A stretch of 40,254 bases of DNA from Methanobacteriota archaeon. Lineage in GTDB: Archaea; Thermoplasmatota; Poseidoniia; Poseidoniales; Poseidoniaceae. Made by a program: the position numbers and the translations under genes. The stretch lies in the NCBI GenBank assembly GCA_018667575.1, contig JABIUA010000089.1, forward strand, positions 1-40,254, in the 5' to 3' direction. Positions 9,181 through 17,294 of the stretch are shown one piece after another. Position 1 is the first letter of the stretch; each line of letters begins with the position of its first letter. Under the pieces are notes generated by a model, which ran no database searches, was not told the origin of the DNA, and saw only the letters and a list, made by a program, of their open reading frames with translations.

Positions 9181-10119
9181 TTATTCTTCCAACTGGTCAA
9201 TTCTCTGTCCAGCGAGTTCAATGTATTCTTGACTGATATCATAGCCGATATAACTTCGACCAGTACTCTTGGCTGCACATGCGGTGGAACCTGAACCAAT
9301 GAATGGATCTAAAACTACATCCCCTTTGAAAGTATAAAATTCGATACATCTGCGTGGCAATTCATTCGGGAAAGGGGCAGGGTGTCCGATTCTTTTAGCA
9401 GATGCTGTTGGAAAACGCCAGATAGATTTTGTTAAATCGATGAACTCTTGTTTCTCAATAGTGTCATCTCTACCTTCTGCTCTCTCTTGTTTTGTTCTAT
9501 CGAGTTTGAAAGAACCTTTTGAATATATCAAAATATATTCATGTACGTCTCTAAGGCATGGATTTGAAGCTGATTTGAATGAACCCCAAGCGGTACTCGA
9601 ACCTGCAGATGCGGATTTATCCCAAATTACTTCGCCGCGCATCAAAAAACCGAGTTCAAGCATTATCATATTGACGTAACTCGTTAGAGGAATGTATGGT
9701 TTTCTTCCGACATTTGCAATGTTGATTACTGCTCTTCCACCAGGCGCTAATACTCGGTAAGTTTCGCTAAAAACGCCTCTTAACATGTTTAGATATTCTT
9801 GAAGACTGAGATCTTCATCATACTCCTTGGTCACATTGTATGGAGGTGAAGTGACCATCAGTTGTACACTATTTGGTGGAATCATACTCATATCTCTTGA
9901 ATCACCACAAATTAGGCTATCTCTGAGAAATTCAGGGAATTCTTGAGGGTCTCCTACATCGCTTTCTCTCGGTATTCCTTGATACATTTTAGTATCATAA
10001 TACTTTGAAGAATCATGCCCTTCACGTTTGGAAACACCAAAACTCGAAGTCTGACTAGAGGACGCCTTTTTTGTCCCCTTTTTTCTTGTCATAGAAACAT
10101 CTGCGTCGCGCGGCTTCAT
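9181..10119 (-). CDS. Site-specific DNA methyltransferase (N4-cytosine/N6-adenine, beta class)
   Basis: SAM-dependent amino-methyltransferase acting on DNA. The catalytic motif IV is TSPPY (residues 90-94). The SAM-binding motif I, VVLDPFIGSGSTACAA, lies near the C-terminus followed by GRSYIGYDIS, so the motif order IV-then-I is that of the beta class. TSPPY is commoner in N4-cytosine enzymes, but N6-adenine enzymes of this class also exist. The first ~55 residues are a Lys/Ser-rich, probably disordered extension. The region between the motifs (WGSFKSASNPCLRDVHEYILIYSKG) is typical of the family. No restriction endonuclease lies beside it, so it is probably an orphan (regulatory or replication-related) methylase. 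The recognition sequence cannot be read from the protein. Confidence 0.9.
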   Translation of the reverse strand: MKPRDADVSMTRKKGTKKASSSQTSSFGVSKREGHDSSKYYDTKMYQGIPRESDVGDPQEFPEFLRDSLICGDSRDMSMIPPNSVQLMVTSPPYNVTKEYDEDLSLQEYLNMLRGVFSETYRVLAPGGRAVINIANVGRKPYIPLTSYVNMIMLELGFLMRGEVIWDKSASAGSSTAWGSFKSASNPCLRDVHEYILIYSKGSFKLDRTKQERAEGRDDTIEKQEFIDLTKSIWRFPTASAKRIGHPAPFPNELPRRCIEFYTFKGDVVLDPFIGSGSTACAAKSTGRSYIGYDISQEYIELAGQRIDQLEE

Positions 10120-10181
10120 AATTCAATCGGATAACAAGTAGTACTAGACGCGCGTTTAAGCACCCTAAAGAAAATCCCAAA

Positions 10182-10490
10182 TCAAGATATTATACTATCA
10201 ATCCAATTTTGATAATCTTGGTTTGCTGATGCATTTATCTTCAAAATTGCTGGTATCTCATAAGGATGATTTTTCGAAATATATTGTTCTAAACGCTCAA
10301 TCTTATGTTGACTGGTTTTGAATAGTACTAACATTTCATCATCTTCATTTTCTTGACCATCCCAAATATATGAAGAATTGACTTTACTACGTAGTATACA
10401 TGCTGCAAGTTTTTGTTGCAACACTTTTGCAATAATTGATTTAGCAGAATCATCGTTAGGGAAAGTCACCATAACAAGTACTAGGGTCAT
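10182..10490 (-). CDS. cutA: CutA1-family divalent-ion tolerance protein
   Basis: Small (102 residues) trimeric ferredoxin-like-fold protein linked in bacteria to copper/divalent-cation tolerance; its molecular role in archaea is unclear. The family pattern is complete: VTFPNDDSAKSIIAKVLQQKLAACI at the start, then YIWDGQENEDDEMLVLFKT, and the HPYEIPAIL strand near the end. Length is normal. A GGAG lies about 5 nt before the ATG. The gene is 40 bp downstream of aceE and 62 bp upstream of the DNA methyltransferase, all on the minus strand. Confidence 0.92.
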   Translation of the reverse strand: MTLVLVMVTFPNDDSAKSIIAKVLQQKLAACILRSKVNSSYIWDGQENEDDEMLVLFKTSQHKIERLEQYISKNHPYEIPAILKINASANQDYQNWIDSIIS

Positions 10491-10530
10491 AGACTCCGTA
10501 GAGGATTCTGATTATTGAATCGTTGCTGGA

Positions 10531-13203
10531 TTAAATCTCTGTGATATCGTTACGTTGTGAACTAACTTTGAATTTCTTTACTGCTTTATCGTAAACCTTA
10601 CTGTCAATGATATTATTGCGTACAAGTCTAGAGATAGCTGCTAGGGTGATTGATTCACCGTCAATTTCGAAAAATCTTCTCAATGCTTCTCTGGTATCTG
10701 AACGCCCAAAACCATCGGTCCCTAGAACTGTGAAATCATTAGGCATCCATTGTCTTACCATATCTGGGACTGCTGCCATATTATCTGATACTGCAATAAT
10801 CGGATCTTTAGTTGAGCCAAGCATTTGTTGAACCCAAGATTGTTTCTCTGGTTCACTTGGATTTAGACGATTCCAACGCTCACATTCGAGCCCGTCTCTT
10901 CTTAATTCGCCATATGATGTAGCCGACCATATTTCGCTTCGAATACCGAATTCTTCCAACTTCTCTACAGCATCAAGAACCTGTAACATAATTGGACCTG
11001 AGCCAAGTAAACGAACGATTGGCCCGTCGCCCTTTGGTGCACCTCTCAACTTATACAATCCTCTGATAATCCCCTCATCAACGTTTTTTGGTTTAGCAGG
11101 CATTGGATAATTTTCATTGTACACGGCGATGTAATACATGACATCTATGTCTTGCTCAAACATTTCCTTGATACCATGTTGGATGATAGTTGCAAGTTCG
11201 TATGCAAATGCAGGGTCCCATGCCCTAACTGATGGATTGGTATGAGCCATCAAAAGTGAATGGCCATCCTGATGTTGAAGCCCTTCACCATTCAATGTAG
11301 TTCGGCCCGATGTTGCGCCCATCAAGAATCCTCTAGCACGTTGGTCTGCTGCAGACCAAATCAAATCGGCAACTCTCTGAAAACCAAACATAGAATAGAA
11401 GATATAGAAAGGAATAGTAGGGCAACTGTGTGTCGAATAAGATGTTGCAGATGCAATAAATGTTGATGTTGCCCCAGCTTCGTTTATCCCTTCTTCGAAT
11501 AGTTGACCAGCTTCGGATTCTTTGTATTTCATGATAACCTTGTGGTCAACTGGAGTGTAAAGTTGCCCCTCTGGATGGTAAATACCAAACTCAGAAAATA
11601 ACGGGTCCATACCAAATGTTCTAGCCTCATCTGGAATTATAGGCACTATAGTAGGACCTAATTCTTTAGATTTCATCAAACCTCTAAGCAACCGTACAAA
11701 TGCCATTGTGGTCGATACTTGCATCTTCCCTTTGGTTCCATCATCAAAATCCGAGTAAACATCGCTACTAGGCATTGTGAGGTTGGATTTAGGTGAACGG
11801 CGCTCTGGAACATATCCATGTAGTACTTCTCGCCTTGACTTAGCATACTCTACTAATTCCGGAACATCTTCTGGGTTGATGAAAGGATAAGTCTCTAAAT
11901 CTTCATCGCTGAATGATAAGTTCATATCATCCCGCATGAATTTCATACTCTCAATATCTGCTTTTTTCTTCTGATGCGTGGTATTCTTACCAGCAAAAGC
12001 AGGACCAAGCCCATAGCCTTTGATTGTCCTAATGATGACTGCAGTTGGTTGCCCTTTGTGCGCGGTTGCCTGCGCATATGCGGCGTGAAGTTTTACAAAA
12101 TCATGACCGCCAACATCTTCGCATAGTTTTTCTAAATCTTCATCGGTATATTGTGATACCATTTCAGATAACTCTGGGGTATTGAATAAGTCTTTACGGA
12201 TAATTGATCCCCCTGCAGTCATAATTCGTTGCTCATCACCATCGACAAGTGAGTTTAGCCTTGCTGCAAGAATTCCTTGGCTATCTCTTGAAAATAAATC
12301 ATCCCAACTACTTCCCCATAGAACTTTGATTACGTTCCATCCAGCACCTCTAAACCTACCTTCTAATTCTTGAACAATCTTTGAGTTTCCTCTAACTGGG
12401 CCATCGAGTCTCTGTAAATTACAGTTCATTGTCATAATGATATTGTCCAAGCCCTCTCTTGCTGCAAGCGATAATTGTGAGAGAGATTCGGGTTCATCTG
12501 ATTCACCATCACCCATTGTATACCAGACTCTAGAACCTGTAGTGTTGCATAATCCTCTAGATTCTAAGTATCGATTAAATCTGGCTTGATGAATCGCCGT
12601 CATTCCGCCAAGGCCCATACTGACACTGGGGAACTCCCAAAAATTTGGCATGAGTCTTGGGTGAGGATATGATGAGAGGCCTTTGCCACCGGTTTCTTGG
12701 CGGAACATCTCTATCTCGTCTTTGGATAGTCTTCCTTCGAGCCAAGCTCTTGCATAAACTCCAGGTGAAGCGTGTCCTTGCCAGTAAACATGGTCGCCTG
12801 AGCCATCTCCATCTTTACCTCTAAAGAAGTGATTAAATCCTGTTTCCCATGCGTGCGATGTGGATGCATAGGTTGAGATGTGCCCGCCAATTCCTTCGAA
12901 ATACTTGTTCGCTCGAGTGACTATCATCATTGCATTCCAGCGGATTACTTCGTGTAATCGCTTTTCCATTTCGAGATTTCCAGGATATGACCCTTGGTTA
13001 GTCGGCGAAATAGTGTTGAGATAAGGAGTGTTGATCGCATCGATATCGACTCCTGCTGATTTGGCAGCAGCTATAGTTGCTAAGAGTAAGCGTCTTGCTT
13101 CCTCATTACCTTGTTGGCCTTGAACTGCCAAAATTGAATCAATCCACTCCCTTGTCGAAATAGGATCAGGGTCAGGTAAAACGCTGTCAGACTCAAAGCC
13201 CAC
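10531..13203 (-). CDS. aceE: Pyruvate dehydrogenase E1, homodimeric type (AceE)
   Basis: Thiamine-diphosphate enzyme that decarboxylates pyruvate and passes the acetyl group to the lipoyl E2 in the pyruvate dehydrogenase complex. The protein (890 residues) matches the length of bacterial AceE (~887). It shows the ThDP motif GDGESDEPESLSQ continuing to NCNLQRLDGPVRGN, an HHxTS-like early segment around residue 110 (STYASTSHAWETGFNHFF), and the C-terminal transketolase-like half ending before LGTDGFGRSDTREALRRFFE. The start is GTG at 13203, with GGGAG about 7 nt upstream. Most archaea use ferredoxin-dependent pyruvate oxidoreductase or the alpha2-beta2 E1, so this bacterial-type enzyme is unusual. 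No E2 or E3 gene is nearby. It is the first gene of a minus-strand run. Confidence 0.95.
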   Translation of the reverse strand: MGFESDSVLPDPDPISTREWIDSILAVQGQQGNEEARRLLLATIAAAKSAGVDIDAINTPYLNTISPTNQGSYPGNLEMEKRLHEVIRWNAMMIVTRANKYFEGIGGHISTYASTSHAWETGFNHFFRGKDGDGSGDHVYWQGHASPGVYARAWLEGRLSKDEIEMFRQETGGKGLSSYPHPRLMPNFWEFPSVSMGLGGMTAIHQARFNRYLESRGLCNTTGSRVWYTMGDGESDEPESLSQLSLAAREGLDNIIMTMNCNLQRLDGPVRGNSKIVQELEGRFRGAGWNVIKVLWGSSWDDLFSRDSQGILAARLNSLVDGDEQRIMTAGGSIIRKDLFNTPELSEMVSQYTDEDLEKLCEDVGGHDFVKLHAAYAQATAHKGQPTAVIIRTIKGYGLGPAFAGKNTTHQKKKADIESMKFMRDDMNLSFSDEDLETYPFINPEDVPELVEYAKSRREVLHGYVPERRSPKSNLTMPSSDVYSDFDDGTKGKMQVSTTMAFVRLLRGLMKSKELGPTIVPIIPDEARTFGMDPLFSEFGIYHPEGQLYTPVDHKVIMKYKESEAGQLFEEGINEAGATSTFIASATSYSTHSCPTIPFYIFYSMFGFQRVADLIWSAADQRARGFLMGATSGRTTLNGEGLQHQDGHSLLMAHTNPSVRAWDPAFAYELATIIQHGIKEMFEQDIDVMYYIAVYNENYPMPAKPKNVDEGIIRGLYKLRGAPKGDGPIVRLLGSGPIMLQVLDAVEKLEEFGIRSEIWSATSYGELRRDGLECERWNRLNPSEPEKQSWVQQMLGSTKDPIIAVSDNMAAVPDMVRQWMPNDFTVLGTDGFGRSDTREALRRFFEIDGESITLAAISRLVRNNIIDSKVYDKAVKKFKVSSQRNDITEI

Positions 13204-13278
13204 AATACTCCCTCATGTTACCCCTAATGCGCTCGGCTTTCAAACCCTTCTAGAAATGGTACTGGCGGAAAAACTAAA

Positions 13279-13350
13279 ATTTCACAATGAAATCTTGGTT
13301 TTTGAATCAAAAAAGCCATACTGAAGGCTATTCAAAGGATATCCGTGAAT
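13279..13350. promoter_or_regulatory. Three inverted repeats in the aceE / Hc1-like divergent intergenic region
   Basis: The 195-bp region between the divergent aceE and Hc1-like genes holds ATTTCA-CAA-TGAAAT (13279-13293), TTTTTGA-A-TCAAAAA (13299-13313) and ATTCA..GGATATCC..TGAAT (13330-13350, with a perfect GGATATCC core). They are AT-rich, closely spaced and lie outside coding sequence, which suits operators for dimeric regulators. Which regulator binds them, and which gene they control, is inferred only from position. Confidence 0.4.
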
Positions 13351-13398
13351 AACCATGTCGGCAAAACACATAAAGACCGTTTTCACTGGGGGGGCTTT

Positions 13399-13578
13399 AT
13401 GTCTGTCGAGGCCATGGTACAAAATATGATTGAAGAATTGAACTCCGCTCTAGTTGATGCTGTAAAGCACGACAAGGGTAACTCCGCTGCTGGTACACGT
13501 GTACGCAAGGCTATGCAAGACTGCAAAGCTACTGCTCAAGCAATACGCGTTCAAGTTCAAAACGACAAGAACAACTGA
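13399..13578 (+). CDS. Histone H1-like (Hc1-family) DNA-binding protein
   Basis: A 59-residue helical protein. Its core, KGNSAAGTRVRKAMQDCKATAQAIRVQ, closely matches the KGNxAAGTRxRKxxQxxKxxAQxxR pattern that I associate with the N-terminal helical domain of chlamydial Hc1 and related bacterial histone H1-like proteins. These condense or coat DNA. The Lys/Ala/Pro-rich tail of chlamydial Hc1 is absent, so only the helical domain is present. The start at 13399 (MSVEAMVQNM) is preferred over 13345 because the extra 18 residues look unlike the family and a run of seven G (13388-13394) lies just upstream. It is divergent from aceE. Function as a nucleoid protein is inferred from the family. Confidence 0.75.
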   Translation: MSVEAMVQNMIEELNSALVDAVKHDKGNSAAGTRVRKAMQDCKATAQAIRVQVQNDKNN

Positions 13579-13695
13579 ATCCGGACTTAGTTCCTGATTT
13601 CCTTAAGCCATCAGCGAAAGCAAGGCTTAGAGAAACTCGGCTATTACCGTTTGATTATGAATAACGCTCAAAGGTAAGTGCGGTGACAACTTGCT

Positions 13696-15114
13696 ATGCA
13701 AGAGAGGCGGATTTGGTTTTCAATTCTCGCTTTAGGGGTTTTACTTCAAATTCTTGCAGCTGTTTTCATGCCACTGGGCCTTGATGCTCATGTTCATTCA
13801 ACCTATGTTAGCGATAAAATCGCCGATGGAGATTCCACCCTTGACTGGGGGCACCTAAGAATCGATGGTTCAAATCAATCTATTGCTGAAGAGATTCCTG
13901 CTGATGATAAGTGGTTCGTTTGGCATGAGATCATTGAAGTATGGTTCCAGATATTTGGTATCTCTTTGATGAGTTTGCATATTCTTAGTCTAGTTTTGTC
14001 ATTTTCAGCTTTAGGCGTTGTCTATTACTGTACTAGGAAACTATGGGGTGAGCAAAACGCTATCGCTCTTACCGCAATATTATCGATATATTCCCCGTTG
14101 GTTAGGTCGACTGGAAGATTGTATCAAGAAAGCATAGTAATCTTATGTGCAACCATCATCTTGTATTCTATTGTCAAAATATTGCGTAAAGAGAATCATA
14201 AATTTTGGCATTTTACTTGTTTGATTTTCCTCGCATCTATTCTCTCAATCAAAGGGCTACCTGCCAAATATGCACTTTACCTATATCTTCCAATCCTATC
14301 TTTGGAAATATACCGCCCGAAGTACAGGCCGGTTAGTAAACCTACTTTGCTAGCGATTATTGCCATAATAACTAGTGTTCTTGTCTGGATAAGGTTGGAT
14401 AAAATTCCATCAGACTTGCTTGTAATTCTACCGATTACAGTATTTGTATCTGGAATAATATACCTTTACATCGGAGTTCTTTTGTTTAGTACAAACTCTA
14501 AGGAAAGAAACTTAGAATCTGATTATCTCTCGCTACTATCTCAACTAGTTTTTGCAGGATTATGTGGCTATATCACAATGCTATTCTTGGTAGAAATGAA
14601 TACATTAGAGGCTACAAGAGAAGTAGTTCAAGACCGTTTTCGTTACATATATCGATACGTCACTGTACTTGCCGTACCACTTTGGTGGTCCCAGATGGCT
14701 AAACAAAAGAAGCCTGCTCTCAAGTTAGAGGGAAATAAAAATAGAAGTGTTATGTCGATAATGATAGCATTAATGATAATCATAAATTCATACATCTTGA
14801 CTTTGGACCGTGGGATTGAAGAATTAGGTGAGGAATTATATGAAGAAATTGAAGATGGCGAGAACATCCTGTACATTGCAGACCCCCCATTAGCAATGCA
14901 CCGTTTGTATACTCTTCAGATAACTACTGACCCAGGGCATGATAGAAACATCACCGCTTACTGGGCTGATGAAGATATAGACTGGAGTTCAATATTGGTA
15001 GAAAATCAAATCTCATGGGTCATCATGACTGATGATACAGCTAATTATCTCGACGATAAATGGACTATTTTCGAAACACAGACCTCTCATGAAGTATATC
15101 ACTTAACAGAATGA
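13696..15114 (+). CDS. Polytopic membrane protein, dolichyl-phosphate-mannose/ArnT-like glycosyltransferase-type
   Basis: A 472-residue protein with about 9-10 membrane helices followed by a ~100-residue external C-terminal domain. An acidic first loop after helix 1 (PLGLDAHVHSTYVSDKIADG) is reminiscent of the Asp-bearing first external loop of GT-C glycosyltransferases (GT39/GT83, PMT/ArnT). The early RRIWFSILALGVLLQILAAV helix and the SLHILSLVLSF / ENAIALTAILS-type helices have the same general look. Such enzymes move sugars from polyprenyl-phosphate carriers to proteins or lipids on the outer face of the membrane. The assignment rests on topology and loop character, not on a complete motif set. 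It lies 117 bp after the Hc1-like gene and 37 bp before the CoA-transferase start. Confidence 0.55.
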   Translation: MQERRIWFSILALGVLLQILAAVFMPLGLDAHVHSTYVSDKIADGDSTLDWGHLRIDGSNQSIAEEIPADDKWFVWHEIIEVWFQIFGISLMSLHILSLVLSFSALGVVYYCTRKLWGEQNAIALTAILSIYSPLVRSTGRLYQESIVILCATIILYSIVKILRKENHKFWHFTCLIFLASILSIKGLPAKYALYLYLPILSLEIYRPKYRPVSKPTLLAIIAIITSVLVWIRLDKIPSDLLVILPITVFVSGIIYLYIGVLLFSTNSKERNLESDYLSLLSQLVFAGLCGYITMLFLVEMNTLEATREVVQDRFRYIYRYVTVLAVPLWWSQMAKQKKPALKLEGNKNRSVMSIMIALMIIINSYILTLDRGIEELGEELYEEIEDGENILYIADPPLAMHRLYTLQITTDPGHDRNITAYWADEDIDWSSILVENQISWVIMTDDTANYLDDKWTIFETQTSHEVYHLTE

Positions 15115-15151
15115 TGGATTAGTTCAACACATGGGACTCTGTGCCACACAC

Positions 15152-16177
15152 ATGAGCGGAATACTTGATGGTGTGAAAATTGTTGACCTTTCAAGAGTGT
15201 TAGCAGGGCCTTATGCTACTCAGATGTTATCTGATATGGGTGCTGAAGTAATCAAAATAGAGGCTCCATGGGGCGATGATACAAGAAAATGGGGGCCTCC
15301 TTTTACCACAGGTTTTGATGGGAAACAAGTGGCAGCATACTTTCTATCTTGTAATAGAGGTAAGGAAATTATTAATCTAAATCTCAAAAACCAAGCAGAT
15401 GAAGTGAAAAAAATGATTCAAGATGCTGATGTTCTGGTTGAAAATTTCCGACCGGGTACACTGGAAAGATTACTCGGCAAATTACCAAAGGAACTGATCG
15501 TTTGTTCAATTTCTGCTTATGGTTCAACGGGCCCACGAAGAGATGAACCGGGATATGATATCGCCCTGCAAGCACGCTCTGGAATTATGAGTATCACTGG
15601 TGAGGCTGAAGGACAACCTGCCAAAGTAGGAGTTGCATGGATAGATGTCATCACAGGATTAAATGCATCTAATGCCATATTAGCAGCATTATTTCATAAG
15701 ATGAAAACTGGAGAAGCAAAAAGAATCGATATCTCACTTTGGGATTGCGCAATTGCTGCTCTTGTCAACCAAGCCCATAATGTTCTAGCAAGTGGAAAAA
15801 ACCCAACTCGAATGGGCTCAGCGCACCCTAATTTAGTCCCCTATAGAGCTTTTGAAGTTGAAGATGGATGGTTTGTTATCGGAGTCGGCTCAGACCCGCA
15901 ATGGGAAAATTTAGTTCAACTTCTTGGTATAGAGTCAAAAGAGGAATGGGCGGAAAATACTGGGCGAATCGCAGCAAGAAGCGATGTCGAGGCGTGTATT
16001 GCTAATAAAATCAAACATAGGTCAAGAAAAGATTTAGAAGATTTATTGCAAGGAATTCCTTGTTCTCCTGTCAATACAATAAGCGAGGCGCTAAATGACC
16101 CACAATCTATCGCTAGAGGTTTAGTTTCCAGTTACAACAACGTTCAGGTGCTGGCTAGTCCCTTGAGATTTAAGTAA
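15152..16177 (+). CDS. CaiB/BaiF-family (class III) CoA-transferase, short C-terminus
   Basis: Transfers coenzyme A between carboxylic acids, for example in carnitine, bile-acid or branched/dicarboxylic acid metabolism. The start at 15152 (MSGILDGVKIVDLSRVLAGP) gives the standard N-terminus; an ATG at 15131 would add seven atypical residues. Family landmarks are GPYATQMLSDMGAEVIKIE, the ADVLVENFRPG segment, SISAYGSTGP and the VAWIDVITGLNASNAILAAL helix with its conserved Asp. Members normally run 380-400 residues and end with a Pro-rich PxxLGxHT segment. Here the protein (341 residues) stops at QVLASPLRFK, 2 bp before the convergent FEN1 gene ends, so the final ~40 residues are missing. The substrate is unknown. 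Confidence 0.87.
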   Translation: MSGILDGVKIVDLSRVLAGPYATQMLSDMGAEVIKIEAPWGDDTRKWGPPFTTGFDGKQVAAYFLSCNRGKEIINLNLKNQADEVKKMIQDADVLVENFRPGTLERLLGKLPKELIVCSISAYGSTGPRRDEPGYDIALQARSGIMSITGEAEGQPAKVGVAWIDVITGLNASNAILAALFHKMKTGEAKRIDISLWDCAIAALVNQAHNVLASGKNPTRMGSAHPNLVPYRAFEVEDGWFVIGVGSDPQWENLVQLLGIESKEEWAENTGRIAARSDVEACIANKIKHRSRKDLEDLLQGIPCSPVNTISEALNDPQSIARGLVSSYNNVQVLASPLRFK

Positions 16178-16179
16178 CC

Positions 16180-17208
16180 TTAGAAAGAAAATAATGAGGT
16201 CTGTCCGCCTTCTCTGATAAGACCTGCATCTCTCAATTTATCTAGTGCATTATCCATTCTACGTTGACTGAATTGTCTTTCAACTTGTAGGAACTGTTTC
16301 AGTCCTGCAAGGTCAATAGTTCCTAACTCTAGGCTCTTGGTATCTACCTCATTAGAAGGGTGATTATGGAATATTTCTCGAATTTCGTCAAGTCTTTCTG
16401 GAACTTCTTTATCCTTTACAGAACATATTTCCTCAATTGTGCCATGAAGTTTGATTAATTTCAAACCAGTTTTAGGTCCAATTCCGCGTATCCCCGGATG
16501 AAAATCAGTTCCTATCATTATTGCTAAGTCTATCAATTGTGATTTACTTAATTCATGCTCTTGTAATAGTTCTTCAAGATTTATTTTCTGAGCGTGAACT
16601 AGTCTACCGTGTTGTTTGGTGCCATCTGTCATCATGTTTCGAATTAAAATTGGTGTTCCGTAAAGCAGGGCGTCCCAATCTTGTGTTGCAACTGCATCCA
16701 ACTGACCTAGAGCAGCCATTACCGCTGCTTGACCCTCTCCTTCGGCTTTAGCATCAACCCATGGCACCCCGAGCAAGTCGAGTAATTGCTTGGTTTCTTG
16801 CACCATCTCTGGAGAATAATGCATTATTCTTTGAGCCATCTTTTGAGCTAATGCAAAATCTCCAGCTGCTAATGCTTCTTCATGAATTTTTCTCGACTCC
16901 TCTCTACGAGCTCTACGGGTTGCTAATTCATCTGCTTTCAGATCCGGAGATTTTCCGTCAAAGATGAAAACTGGCTTGATTCCTTTTGATAATAGCATAG
17001 TAGTCCTGTTTAGAAATCCCATTAAGTGCGAGACTACTTTACCGTTTTCAGCCTTCAGTGGACCGCCATCACCCTGAGGAGACCTGTCTCTAATAGTCGT
17101 CAAAAATTGGAAGGCTGTTAGAAAAGCATCGACTCCTACTCTTTTTCCAGCGAGTGAATCGAGTTCGATATTCTGTGGCGACGCTAGGTCGCGAAGATTA
17201 CAGCCCAT
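16180..17208 (-). CDS. fen: Flap structure-specific endonuclease FEN1
   Basis: Removes 5' flaps during Okazaki-fragment maturation and repair. The N-terminal XPG region starts MGCNLRDL and includes GVDAFLTAFQFL (first metal-binding Asp) and FIFDGKSPDLK (second Asp). The internal XPG region has AEGEGQAAVMAALGQLDAVA followed by TQDWDALLYG, with the acidic active-site cluster. A helix-hairpin-helix (GTDFHPGIRGIGPKTGLKLI) follows. The last seven residues, QTSLFSF, fit a PCNA-interacting (PIP-box) tail. Length (342) is normal for archaeal FEN1. It is convergent with the CoA-transferase gene and divergent from the tRNA methyltransferase gene 86 bp away. Confidence 0.95.
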   Translation of the reverse strand: MGCNLRDLASPQNIELDSLAGKRVGVDAFLTAFQFLTTIRDRSPQGDGGPLKAENGKVVSHLMGFLNRTTMLLSKGIKPVFIFDGKSPDLKADELATRRARREESRKIHEEALAAGDFALAQKMAQRIMHYSPEMVQETKQLLDLLGVPWVDAKAEGEGQAAVMAALGQLDAVATQDWDALLYGTPILIRNMMTDGTKQHGRLVHAQKINLEELLQEHELSKSQLIDLAIMIGTDFHPGIRGIGPKTGLKLIKLHGTIEEICSVKDKEVPERLDEIREIFHNHPSNEVDTKSLELGTIDLAGLKQFLQVERQFSQRRMDNALDKLRDAGLIREGGQTSLFSF

Positions 17209-17294
17209 GTCTTACACTAAAGGTGACAGTATGTGTATATTCGCATTAACAAGAAAGCCGAATTTGTCAAGAAGGGGGAGGTTGAGCCGGTAAT

